Below the pieces are notes generated by a model. The model saw nothing but the letters and a program-made list of their open reading frames with translations, searched no databases and had not been told where the DNA came from. A stretch of DNA of 64,000 nucleotides from Litomosoides sigmodontis (taxonomy: Eukaryota; Nematoda; Chromadorea; Rhabditida; Onchocercidae), in the NCBI GenBank assembly GCA_963070105.1, contig OY718805.1, forward strand, positions 3,406,001 to 3,470,000, written 5' to 3'. Both the position numbers and the translations under genes were made by a program. Positions 1 through 12,985 of the stretch are shown here, piece by piece. How positions within the stretch are numbered: the first letter of the stretch is position 1; each line of letters begins with the position of its first letter.

Positions 1-2443
1 AAGTTAGTGATGGAATGTTGTGAGAGATATTCTGCTGCTTTTCGGCAGAACGTTACTCAAACAATTACTTAGGAGTTATTCAAAAAATCCGAGCATACTA
101 CTTGCAAACATGATGAGGACTGGATTCTGATATGTGAAATGAAAAAATGTGGTGTAAAGAAATTAAGGGAGATAGAATGCATGAATACTATGAAGAATGT
201 GATTACTTTAGAAGTTTTTCTATCAACTTTGCTGCAATGGCTGGAGAAAAATTCTAATTCTGCAGTTGTCCTATTATTAATGAATACCACCATAGCTTCA
301 TTAAAAATGAATCACAGTTCGGCAGGTCTTCAAATTATTGAGAAGTGTATTGCAACATATTTTGGAAGTATGTTTCTTGATTATTATTTTTTTTCTAAAA
401 TATCTCCTTCTTTATTAATTATCTTGAAGAGTTGGTCACTCAGCTTATCAATTTACGGATGCTCGTGCGATACGTTAGACCTAACAAGAGAATTATTTAT
501 ATCCTTAAATGACGTTGAGTGTTTACGTTTGTGTTTAAAAATGCTGTGGTCTGCGTGTAAATATGAAACATTGAAATAATTTATGAGTGATGTAAATATG
601 AAACTTTAGAGATGAATAAATTGATAAGCTGAGTGCCATTGCATTAGAACTATAGCTTAGTTTACACCAAAATTTTTTTTTCTTAGTTATTTATTAGTTG
701 TGTATTAATGATATTTATCATTTTCTCAAGGAACAGGCGTATGTGAATGGAATGTTGTATTAAAATGGACTGCATTACCGGATCATTGCGGTCGAATTCT
801 TTTCACTTTACCCATGTGAGTTCTGTGATCTATCCGCTGAATATTTTTTGAAAATTAAAAATTTGATTTTGTCAAAATCTATTGTATGTTTATCTTATTA
901 TTTGCCATTGCATTAGAACTATAGCTTAGTTTACACCAAAAATTGGCGTTTTATACCTTTCCAGTGAATGCTCAACTTATGTTTTTCACTACTTAAAGCT
1001 TTTGAAGCAAAAACATCTCACTTTAAATTATCGAAGAGAATGAATTGAATTGTTATTCACATTTTATGAATAATATTTTAATTTCGCCAAGCTTTGATGA
1101 AATGTATGAAATTTGTTCCTTCAACTTCCTTCTCATGTGATCAGTTTCAGTTCTGAAAGTAATTTATTTGTTCCCTTATGCACAAATACATTCATAATCA
1201 AGCAATTTATGTTGCTAAAATCAATGAATGAGCTGGAAACTGCTTCACTGGAACAGGAAAACGCATTGTTACGAACACTGCTGGACTACGTAACAACCAT
1301 AAAACCAAGGTATTAGTTTTGAAGGCATAGGGTTATAAAATGTCTGAGTCCAAATTATCTCTTGCTACGGTAACCGTATTAATAACCAAGTTTAGGGGTT
1401 CTTGCTTAGCGGTTTTCATGCAGATTAGATTTGACAGTGATTTCAATATTAATGAGATTTAGTGATGTGCCGCGCATAGCCATGTCATACTTTTTTGCCT
1501 CGGAGATAGAGGTAGTGCTGTAATCGGATCCTCATTTTTTGTAATTTTTTGTTAGGATAAAAGTGTAATTTGAATCTCCAAAATGTGCCCGATGAAGTAT
1601 TTCTACTACTAAGTTTTAGGACCAATCGAAACTAATCGATTTTTTGCTAATGTAAATTTGCCGACAGTAATATATTTTTTGCGGTCTTTTTACTTGGGAA
1701 TTTGTGGAAAAGGTGCAGATATCGAGATGAAAAAGAATGTTCGATAGAAACGAGAGAAAGTGATAGGGGGAGTAAAGAAATTTTATGATATCAAAAAAAA
1801 ATTCCATTTCATTTCATTTCAGATACGTGAACAATGAAGCGGCATTTCTGCTTCTCGTGGAAAAATTGCAGAAATTATTGTTGCGACAATATAATTATTC
1901 TGTGACACAAGGCAATCGGTTTCTAATGCGGTATTTAGAATGGCTTGAACGAACTTACAATGATGACAAGTCAAGCTCGTTCTTTTCCTTGATTGGCTTT
2001 TCGAAAAAGCAACCTTACTCAATGAAGTTAGTCTTATTTTTGATCTACCTTATCAGGAAAGAATATTCAGGTTTACCTAATCGTAAAATTTTAAATCCAT
2101 TTGAAATATCGTTGTAAATGATAGCGTTCTTTCCAGAATGCGCTATATATGTCATTTGATGAATTTGTATATATCACAGCAAACGATAGCTCCAAATCAA
2201 CCACTAAGAAATACTGTTGAGGCACCGGTCCTCAACTCTCGTATACAAACATTTAAAGAAATGTGCACACATAAGCAGTATGTTCCATTCCAAGCAACTT
2301 CTCAGCTGGCTCAACCTTACTTTGTCCAAGTCCAGACTTACCACATATCACATATGAATGAACTGTTTGCGCATGTTGTTCAATCGTTGTACAATGAAAA
2401 GTACTTGGGGGAAATGCTTGTTAATGCTAGTGATTTCTGCTAG
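1..2443 (+). CDS. 3' part of an unrecognised multi-exon gene
   Basis: Five exons join in frame: 73-367, 731-815, 1151-1309, 1823-2026 and 2137-2443, ending at TAG 2441-2443. Together they encode about 349 residues. Junction phases (1, 2, 2, 2) all agree, and the acceptors at 1150, 1822 and 2136 are good nematode sites (TTTCAG or TTCCAG). The protein is rich in Leu, Glu and Lys and looks helical, for example LETASLEQENALLRTLLDYV and a stretch near NEAAFLLLVEKLQKLLLRQY. I see no transmembrane segment, catalytic motif or zinc site, and I do not recognise the family; an alpha-solenoid or HEAT-like protein is a guess. The start lies upstream of the window. Bases 1-69 are open in the same frame as exon 73-367, separated from it only by TAG at 70-72. 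That TAG is either the end of an intron that began before the window or a true in-frame stop. Confidence 0.6.
437..635. repeat. 19-bp perfect inverted repeat inside an intron
   Basis: Bases 437-455 are the exact reverse complement of 617-635. The arms are 161 bases apart and lie within the intron 368-730 of the first gene. The right arm overlaps the start of a 39-bp direct repeat. Confidence 0.85.
634..941. repeat. 39-bp direct repeat in two adjacent introns
   Basis: Bases 634-672 and 903-941 are the same 39-base sequence (begins TGCCATTGCATTAG, ends TTTACACCAAAA), 269 bp apart. One copy is in the intron before exon 731-815 and the other in the intron after it. Confidence 0.85.
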
Positions 2444-3211
2444 TATATTAATGTTTTCTTCGGTTAGTTGAAACTGTCTTAATTACTTTCTCTAGAATAA
2501 GCACTTCATTCTGTGATTTCTGTTTCTATGTGGAAATTTCGAATCGCCTTATTTTAACCAAATTCAGGAATAATGAAGTGGTAGTCGATAAAACCTTGCA
2601 GTTCCAAAGTAGAACATAATTTTCATGTACATTCAGGTAGGAGGTTGATTACTATTTCTACACTTTTGATTTTTTAGCGTGGTTTTTTAAATTTGATTTT
2701 TCAATTTTAATGCTTTGTTTCTTAGTTACAAATTTGATTTGTTTATAATTACAGATTAGTTTTACAAATTTTACGATTCAGCGCTCTTCGTAGTGGTAAT
2801 TACGTTGCTCATGCGTGATTTCCATTAATTGAATATAGGTTTATGAGGTCTCTACAGAATCACTTCATTCATTTTACACTTTCTTACTACTGGAAGTTAA
2901 TAGAGAGAGAGAGATAAATAAGTATATGAAAACTGAAAACTTTCTTATAGGATATAACCATGATTGCGCTTGATTTCAAGTTATATTATTTCAACTCTTA
3001 ATTTACTTGTACATAATTTTTCCATCTATTATCGATATGGGTTAACTTTTGCGGGTTTTGCGAAATTCCTTGTAATTATTATTTTTCGTGTAACCACTGC
3101 ATGTATATTTAATAATATTCGAGTAAATTTGATAAAGTTTGAATCCAAAATGTTTTCATAATGTAAAAAGAAAGATTGGGGTAAACGATAAGTTCGTTTA
3201 TGAGTGATTAA
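2444..3211. other. Intergenic, convergent 3' ends
   Basis: AT-rich spacer between the 3' end of the first gene (+) and the 3' end of the phosphatase gene (-). It carries a short GA run (GAGAGAGAGA near 2903). I see no convincing coding exon or RNA gene. Confidence 0.6.
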
Positions 3212-5672
3212 TTACTTTTCAGACTGCATTATTTCGGAATAAAGCTTTTCAGTCTTGTTACGCACAGTTTTGACAAGACGCGTTTGTCCTGGTATTGCCT
3301 GAGGTCGTAAAATCTAAAAAAAGAAAATGAAAGAATTAGGTTGTAAATTGGGAGCAAATAGTTTCAGTATCCTATACTCAAAATATATACGTATGCTAGG
3401 TCTATAAGAATTTCCAGTTGTTTTACAAGAGTTCTTTATTGAGTGAAAAATATATGAAACCTGAAATGAACAGACAAGGTTTTCATCAACAATCATAATG
3501 GCTGCTGCATTATCAAATTGTCCGCAGTAATGTGGTGCTGAAAAAATCGTTACTAAACGGCGATTACCAAAAAATTCATAGCCATCTTGTACCACCTGAA
3601 ATTAGTCTTTCATCGCTCTACGTTTGAGATTAGATAAGTGAGTGGTAGTAGGAATGTAAACTAAAAAAAACGGAAATCAAAAATATCACTTTCGAAGTTA
3701 TATAATCCTATCTAAAAAATTTCATGCTTCTACCCTTCCATATTTCAAGTATTTTCAAAAATTCACATAATACATTTTAAAACGAAAGACTTAATCGCTC
3801 TAGGAGTGTCCCAAAATACTCAGTGGTGTAGGATTTGTTTAATCTCAAGAAGAATATTTTAAAATTAAAATTTGTCGTACTTGATGAGCTCGAGCAATCA
3901 TATCAATGTTCAGCCTTTTGCAAACATCAACGACGACATCCTCACCGAAACCAAACGATGCACCGCGTAAATTAGGTTCAAAACCATGAATGCCTACAAC
4001 TGGATCAGCCCAAAGCAAATCCATTTCCAGCGATGGACTGACTGGCTCGAGCGGACGTGGTATGTTGCGTAACTGTAAAATTGATGGTAATCATCAGTAG
4101 AGTAGTAGCAATTAGCATTAGCAATTTTAACTCTTTAGCATGTTGAATTCACAAATTAGTCTAGGTCAGCTTTTTTCAAAACACCTAAAATTTTCCACTG
4201 CAAAAAACGGTTTCTATGATTTTGTTGCTTGCTCATTATTTCATCGAACATTCCGGAACGGCGATTCCAAATCGGAAAACCTGCTCGAAATCTTTTAGTT
4301 GTGGCGATAAACCTCCATGCATGCACAGTATTCGACTACCAACACAGCCACACAACGGCATAACAGCAAATACATCCTAAAACCGGAAATCTATTCTTTA
4401 AATTATCTCAGGAAACATCACATATAATATTTGTATGCGTGAATAACAAATAAACCGGAATCGATCACAATCATTTCTATTTCACACAGGAAGCTTCGTG
4501 CTTCATTCAATCTTCATCACAATGCTACTAAAATCATCACACACCTGTGTGTAACTTTTTTTTTTTTCTACAACCAAAATTCGCACATCACGCCATGCAT
4601 GATACCTGAAATCCCTGCCAAAGGCGATTTGAACCGTAACGTCGTATGCACTCATCGTAAAAACCGTACACGCGATTAACCGTGTTACATTCATGATTAC
4701 CGCGTAGCAAGAAGAAATTATTCGGATATTTTATTTTGTAGCAGAATAAAAGACAAATTACTTCCTGAAAATTACCACAGATTTCTACAACTACAAGTTG
4801 AAAGTGCAATTGCAAAATTGAATTATTGATGATTAGATGATTGATTTTTTTCGTATTTTGTTTTTAGATGATAATCTGAAAAACTTTCAAAAAATCCACT
4901 GCAACTACTTCATCCTGTACAATCAACTCCCTTCTGCTTTTTCTAAAAATCACGTTTTGTGATTGCTGCTGCTTAGTCTAACCTCTTCCAGTATTACTTC
5001 ACTCAATCATCATTGATTGCAACTACTTCAACAAGGTTCATTGCATGAATTAAAATTCTTGCAGTGAAAATAGAGTTGACAGAACTAACAAGATTTTGAG
5101 GACCACGATCCACGTAATCACCAAGGAATAGGTAATTTGATTGTGGTGGAAAGCCACCGCGGTGAAAAAGTCGTAGAAGGTCACCGTACTGACCGTGTGT
5201 GTCACCACAAATTCTAACCGGTGGGTCAATTTCAATGAACATTGATTGACTTAGAAATATCTGTGAGTGAAAACAGTAACATTCAGTAACAATTTTAGGC
5301 TATAGGCCGTACATTTTTCTCATTTTTCAAATAATTTACAAAAAAAGAAAAGAAGAAGAAAAAGAAAATTACATTATTTTCAAGCAGAATTTTTTAGTAA
5401 ATTCAAATATTTCAGCTAATAACAAAAATTGGTAAATTTTTCAAAAAATTCCTTCTCTTCCCTACTAACAATTTGGAATTTTCAATTTGAAATTTTCAAA
5501 TTTCAAAACTGGAAATTTATTTTGCATTTTTGCTCTGCAACGCATTTCCTCACTTTACCTCTCGAGCTTTCATGCACAAAGCTAGCAAGTCGTCTTCGCA
5601 TACATTTTTAGTTAATCCACCACCTTCCTTACCCACTGATAGCACTCGGCATAAGATATCGTCCACTTTCAT
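3212..5672 (-). CDS. PP1-like serine/threonine protein phosphatase
   Basis: Seven exons on the minus strand: 5672-5559, 5260-5090, 4764-4606, 4376-4281, 4072-3881, 3595-3461 and 3313-3212. They give 969 nt, 322 aa, close to the roughly 330 aa of PP1. The metal and catalytic motifs appear in order: GDTHG, GDYVDRG, GNHE, CMHGG, IARAHQ and SAPHYCG, so the Asp, His, Asn and Arg ligands of the di-metal centre are all present. The ending [11 protein letters not shown] keeps the Leu, Cys and Phe that line the RVxF docking groove of PP1, so it probably binds PP1-type regulators. It differs from textbook PP1 in GDTHG for GDIHG, APHYCG for APNYCG, GQFDNA for GEFDNA, and in a short basic C-tail. The ATG at 5672 is preceded by an in-frame TGA. 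All six introns are phase 0. It is likely one of the divergent nematode PP1 paralogues (many are germline- or sperm-expressed) rather than the housekeeping enzyme; that expression is inferred from the family. Confidence 0.95.
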
Positions 5673-6257
5673 TTGACAAAATGAAAACTTTCAGTGAAAT
5701 TTCGCCTAATTGCCTCTAAACGCAACCTATTGCGACACTCTTATTACAACCAAATTAATTACCCCGAACTATTTAAATAATTTATAGCATTTTTAATTGT
5801 GATAATTTTAAAAATTTGCATTTTGAACGTTAGCATTGAAGGGAGAAAAAAAAATGGGCAAACAATGAATATTTCCGTTGTTAATTCATTTTTCACTACG
5901 AACGTTATTCCTTTAGCGCATTAATAAATCAGCAAACAAATTTTGATTTCATTTTATTGCTGAACTTTTTTCGTCTCGTTAATTTAATCAAATTTGAACT
6001 TCAGCGATCATTTAACAAATTGGCATTGCATCAGGAAGATATGAAAGCTTTAAAAGCTGTAAATTTAATTCGATTGCAAATTCATTTGTGAATATTTCAC
6101 TCAAAGACACCAATCCTTGCTTTGTTTTCTTTTTCTTTTTTTACTTTTTCTAGGAATGATCTGAAAACATCACCTTGCTAATCCTCAATAGTATTTGAAA
6201 TATGTCTTAGATGAAGTCCTAATTTAATGTAACTCGCAGCAGTGATATGCATTAATT

Positions 6258-6340
6258 ATAATTTTTACTAATTATGTTTATTGTTTATAATTTTTACTAA
6301 TTATATTCATTGATTATAAATTTTACTAATTATATTTACC
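6258..6340. repeat. 29-bp tandem repeat, about 2.9 copies
   Basis: The unit begins ATAATTTTTACTAATTAT. Copies start at 6258, 6287 and 6316 with a few substitutions. Confidence 0.8.
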
Positions 6341-6988
6341 TATGATCTCGCTTTTTCCACTTTCTAACTCATGCTAGTCAGAACTATTTAATGCATGCAA
6401 GGGAGTTACAACGCTTGATATGAAACGTCAATAGCTCATTTAACTTGCGTAAAAATTCATCCGTTTCATCATTCAGGATGAATTGCTACGACAGTTTCAT
6501 CACTTAATCATTATCATGTGAATCCATTGAAGCGGCAGGTTCAAGGGAAACATTCAACATTTTCATGTTATCATCATTGAAACTTCATCAATCAATGTAA
6601 TTTGCATTGGCAATTTTTTGTTGAGTGCTTTTTTTTTGGTTGTTAAAATTGTTGACGATAAATGCTAGCACACATTACGTATCCTTTTTTTTTTTTTAAT
6701 TTCTTGAAAGAAAACAAGCGGAAGTTTAGAGAAATGATAGTTCGAAAGAACACACATCTCTTTCCTAGTATTACGTGCGTGTTCGTGTTGTGTACATGCG
6801 TGAATACGTGTGTAAAATATGTATTCAAACAATTTCTTCGTTCAACATTTTATGACGTCACTGAATGAATGATATTTGTAACAAAGAGAGAAATGGGAGA
6901 ATTTGAGGATGCTAAGTAAATAGGTGGCATTGTGATGATAGATAGCATGTATAAGTGGATGAAGAAATTTTGCAAGAGATAATATGAA

Positions 6989-7330
6989 ATTTAAAATTTA
7001 ATGGATAAAAAAATGAACAAATGAATAGCGGTGATTATATTAATTGAAATTACGCATTACATAATGCGCATATTTCTAAGATGACATATGCGCACGAAAT
7101 GCACACCCAGTCGAGATTGTATTGTATTTTCAATGATTCCTCACTGAAAGCATTATAGTTGTTCATTCCTTTTATTAATATCGAAATGTTATTATTATTA
7201 ATATTGCTATTATTGCTTGTTAATTAAATTGCAAATGCTAACGATTCATAAATTCACTATTTAAAATTTAATGGATAAAAAAATGATCAAATGAATAGCG
7301 GTGATTATATTAATTGAAATTAAGCATTAT
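6989..7330. repeat. 72-bp direct repeat, 270 bp apart
   Basis: Bases 6989-7060 and 7259-7330 are nearly identical, with two or three mismatches (for example ATGAACAA versus ATGATCAA, and TACGCATTA versus TAAGCATTA). The second copy ends about 75 bp before the 3' end of the neuropeptide gene. Confidence 0.85.
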
Positions 7331-7405
7331 CTAAGCATAGTCTTTGAAGTTATGTTGAAACAAAAAGCAAATTAATTAAACTCGCCGATTTCATTGTTTC
7401 GCATT

Positions 7406-8465
7406 TTAATTAGCAAGATGAACGGATGGCTGTGATCTTTTACCAAATCTCACAAATGTCTGTCCGCGTTTGAACGGACGTAGTTCACTATGTGCGTCGA
7501 TGCTGCCCAAATTGTTCGTCAATTCTGCTGCAAAATTGAAATTTAAATTTGCTTCAAATTTTTAGGAATAGAATGGCGGTTTTCCAATTAAATAAATTCC
7601 ATCATAAAGCAAATGCTTTTGTTTTTGTGGCAATGAAATACATCTTTTGATTTCACCAAATCAAACATTAAATAACACTTTCATAACAAATAAATGAATA
7701 AATAAATAAATTAAGTAGCTAAGTAACGATCAAGATAGTTAAAGAAGTAAGTAGAATAAGTGAACAAATAAATCTATAAAACAATAGATTAAATAAACGA
7801 ATAAATAAACAACAAACAAATAAATAAATAAATAAATAAATTAATTAATTAATTAATTAATTAAACAAAAAAATGACACTGTTTCAAATGCTCGATTATT
7901 TCATTCTTTGTGTCTTCGACTGATAAAAAGCAAAAGTGTTATGGAACTTGTAGGATGGATGAAAATGAAGTGATGAAAGCAGGTCACAACCTAAGCCTCT
8001 CTCGATGTACTCTCTGTATCGATCAGCGTATTCTCTTTGCAACAAATCATTTAGCATATCTCGTTGCACCTCTTCTGCAACAAAAAAAAAACAAGCAAAT
8101 AAATAAACTTGAAATTTAACATGCAAACTCTGATATCACTCGCTCTTTTACTCTTTTAGTCCTTTGTAATTGAACTATTATTATTTAAATTCACTAGTCA
8201 TTGTTTTTTTTTTGTTTAATTTGGAGGTCTATCAAAATAAATTTTCACATAAATATTCATCATTGTTTTTGTCCGTTTTTTTTGGCGAATTAAAATACGG
8301 AATTTCGAAGGCGATTTTCTAAAAAAAAATTTAATTTTAAAATTAACAACCATCGTTATTTGGTAGCACAATTCGTCGTGGACTGTAAGCAGCTGCACTT
8401 GTCAATGAGATGAGCGCAATGGAGGAGAGCAGAAGTGTTGGTAGAAAATACGTTGTGACAAACAT
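7406..8465 (-). CDS. flp-16: FMRFamide-like neuropeptide precursor (FLP-16 type)
   Basis: Three exons on the minus strand: 8465-8351, 8074-7991 and 7527-7406. Both introns are phase 1; the product is 106 aa. The N-terminus is a hydrophobic signal peptide, with a long Leu/Ile/Ser run ending near LTSAAA (about residues 8-26). A spacer with acidic, helical character follows. The last exon carries one peptide cassette flanked by dibasic sites: KR, GQTFVRFG, KR. The Gly is the amide donor, so the mature product would be GQTFVRF-amide. This peptide is one of those encoded by C. elegans flp-16, which also encodes several AQTFVRF-amide copies; here only one copy is visible. Such peptides are processed in dense-core vesicles of neurons and act on G-protein-coupled receptors. 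The stop is TAA 7408-7406. Further cassettes could lie in an exon I missed in the intron 7528-7990, but no RFGKR-coding stretch was seen there. Confidence 0.9.
7679..7866. repeat. AAAT/TTAA tetranucleotide-rich tract
   Basis: Degenerate AAAT repeats run into a block of AATAAATA and then pure TTAA units (7840-7864). The tract lies in intron 2 of the neuropeptide gene. Confidence 0.85.
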
Positions 8466-11449
8466 TTTATTTTTTAATTTTTTATTTTTTGCTTTCTTCG
8501 TTGTCCAATCGAAAAAAAAGGAGGAAATTTTTTGTTAACTTTCAATAAATTGAAAATTTAAAAATGTTAAAAACGAAAACAAATAGCGCAAATACTTCGT
8601 GTAAGCAATTTTTTTCACGCAGCGAGTAATATGAGAACGAGTCAATTAATCAAATTTGGAATGTCACTTGCAGCATATGCAAATGCCATTTTTTAAACCA
8701 TTTCAATTGTTCGTAAATTCACATATCTTTTTTTTTGCAAATTTTATTTTTCCTCCCAAATTAGCTAATTATTGTGCTAAAAGAGGCCTCCGAGTGATTA
8801 ATCATTATTTTCCAATGAATGCAAAGAATGTTCACACATACAATTCTACTCATTAAACCTAAAATTTAGGATTTTTTAAAAGGAAAGAAGAAAAAAGTTC
8901 GAAAAAATACAAATGTAAGCGATAGTCTCTGTAAGAGTACATTTGCATATTTGTGTTTATTTATTTGTCTTTGTCTTTTTTTGGTTTACGAAAAAGATTA
9001 TCATCAACTGATCGCGGACAATTAATTAGTGGTATCTCCTATCTATCAGTTATGGTAGGGAATAATGCGATGAAATGTGTGTGATAAGGCTTATCACTGA
9101 TTTATCATTGGGCAATAATTTATCTCTTCTAGTCCTTTTAGCATGCATATATATATGAATGTGATTTTATCGCAATTTCACAGTGAAATTAGACCTTATT
9201 TTTATTGAACTACTAAATGCGTATGTAAATTTCATAATAAATTTAAATACATCTCATTATAAAATTAATTGCAAATCTCGATTATTGATTGCTTCGAACT
9301 TAAAACGAATTTAATTTGAGATAATTTGCAAGCATTACTTAGTTGAAATTTCTGCAAAAAAAAGTATTAAAAGTTCTCGAAAGCTATGTGCGTTTCGTTT
9401 TATCCGACAAATGAAAAGTGACGGAATAAGTCACGTGAAATGTATTACCAGACTATTTAAATTAAAAATTTATAAGCTAGAATTATTTAAATGCTACAAT
9501 TCAATAATTGCATTTAACGGCAAACATTTTATTCCTTTCAAAAAAAAATTATTAATTCCTTCAATTTTGTCCAACGTTTCCCCATTTATTTTTTAACAAA
9601 AAAAAGGAACGAAGAAAATTTTAGTTATTAATTGATTAATCTGTTAGGAGTGTTAGGAGTGTTGTTGGATACTGATAAGATGATTAAATGCAAATATGCC
9701 TCACCTCTAAGCTACAACAGGTACTTTATTGAAATTTAATTTGCCTATTAGAAATAAATTGCAAATTTATATTTGTTAGAATATTTCATTCACATATGTC
9801 AAATACACTTGAGTGTTGGGAACTTTTCGAATTCGAATTATCTAACTACTGATAACAATTCGCCTTCACAATATCGGAATAAATGCAAACACCAATTTCT
9901 GCACTAATAATGCAACGAGATACGGTAGATAACGTACTACGGTAGAGAACAGAGTGTCACAGTCTCACTTCCTTTTTTGCTAGACTATCAGCTGATCTAT
10001 TAAATTTAAATATTGATTAGTTAGGATTTATAACGAAGTGATAATCGTTTAAAATTAAAATTTGATAAAAAAGCCTATAGCGATACTTAAGCTATAAGAA
10101 CAGGTGGTAGGGACAAGTGGATTGGCAAATTTCACCTGCTAGCAGAAAAACTTCATTTAGCTGTTGGAATAAATTATTCATAATTTACATGTGTGGGTGT
10201 GTGTGTGTGTGTTTGTGCGTGAACTCATCAGATATTCATCATGGTCGCCATGAAGTGAAATAATCTGCAACTTAGGAATCTTAAATAAGTAAGGTAGAAC
10301 AGAAAAGTGCCTAGGATTGAAATGGTATGAAGTTATAAGTGTATGAATATTTCTTCCCATAAAAAAAATTTCAAAACAAAAAATTTTAATTTTAAGATAA
10401 AAATGGCAATTAATTTCTTTGATGTTATATCTCAACAATCTAATTCAAATCGAAAAGCTTCTGGAGAAGTGAACGCTCTAAAATATCAACGAATGAACTT
10501 GAAAATGTTAGCGCAAATTTTTTTTAGAATTTATTGTTGCCAATAACTGAATACCTATTGATGGTATTCAACAAAAGAAGCAAATGAAATACTTCAAAAA
10601 AATTCAACTCTTCAATCTTTCCCTCTTTTATTTGCTGCCTAGACCAGTGGCATTCTCGCGGAATTGCTTGCACGAAAGCTATATTTAAGCATTTGCCTTC
10701 AAATCATTTAAAAGATTCAGTGCTTTTTAAGTGTATAATAATACCGCTGGAATAGCCTTGAATAGCACATTCTAATTTTAAACACATTCTAATTTAAGGA
10801 GGAAATGAGGTGGGGGAGAAGAAAAGGAATAAAATGCAAATTTAAAATGATATCAATGTGTTCAATTTTGAAAAATAATTAATAGCTGGTAGATAGATAT
10901 CAAGTGAAAGGTAGTTTACACTGAAGCTGATAGCAAGGTTTGACTAAAATGCTAAATATAGCGGAAGCACGTCAAACAGGAAAAGATAAAATTGTGAAAA
11001 AAAAATAATTTGCCATTTTTCCACTCTTTCCAGCTTGAAATGTAACTGAATGTAATAAGGAAGTACCCTACCTCAAATAAAATTTGATAGGTAAGATTTG
11101 TCAAAAACTTAGGAGAGAGGATGAAAATTTCTAACTGAATAGCATTTCATACTAAAACGTGAAAAAATATCGCTTTGTCATAGATGGGACGGAATTTAAA
11201 TTAGGATAAAACGAATTCTAAATGAAAATTCTTGTGACATGAAGATAAAGCAATCTTTTACTTTATCTAACAAGAAAATGGAATGCAAAAAAAAGACGGG
11301 CAACTGTTTAAATAATGTCACTTTCAGATTAAGACACTCATAAAAATTCATAAATAAACCAGTTTAATCAATAACAAATAATACCTACGACATCCGACGT
11401 ATTTACAAATTGAGATTAGCTAACAATTTCTCCATAACGATATCAATAT
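8466..11449. other. Gene-poor upstream region of the neuropeptide gene
   Basis: AT-rich DNA with scattered short open frames that lack splice or codon support. A (GT)n run lies at 10190-10212. It probably contains the flp-16 promoter, but no specific element could be identified. Confidence 0.5.

Positions 11450-12985
<1,536 letters not shown>

Larger units (their letters stand above)
5673..7405. other. Intergenic region with small repeats
   Basis: AT-rich DNA between the phosphatase start and the 3' end of the neuropeptide gene. It holds a 29-bp tandem repeat (6258-6340) and one copy of a 72-bp direct repeat (6989-7060). No coding exon is supported. Confidence 0.55.
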
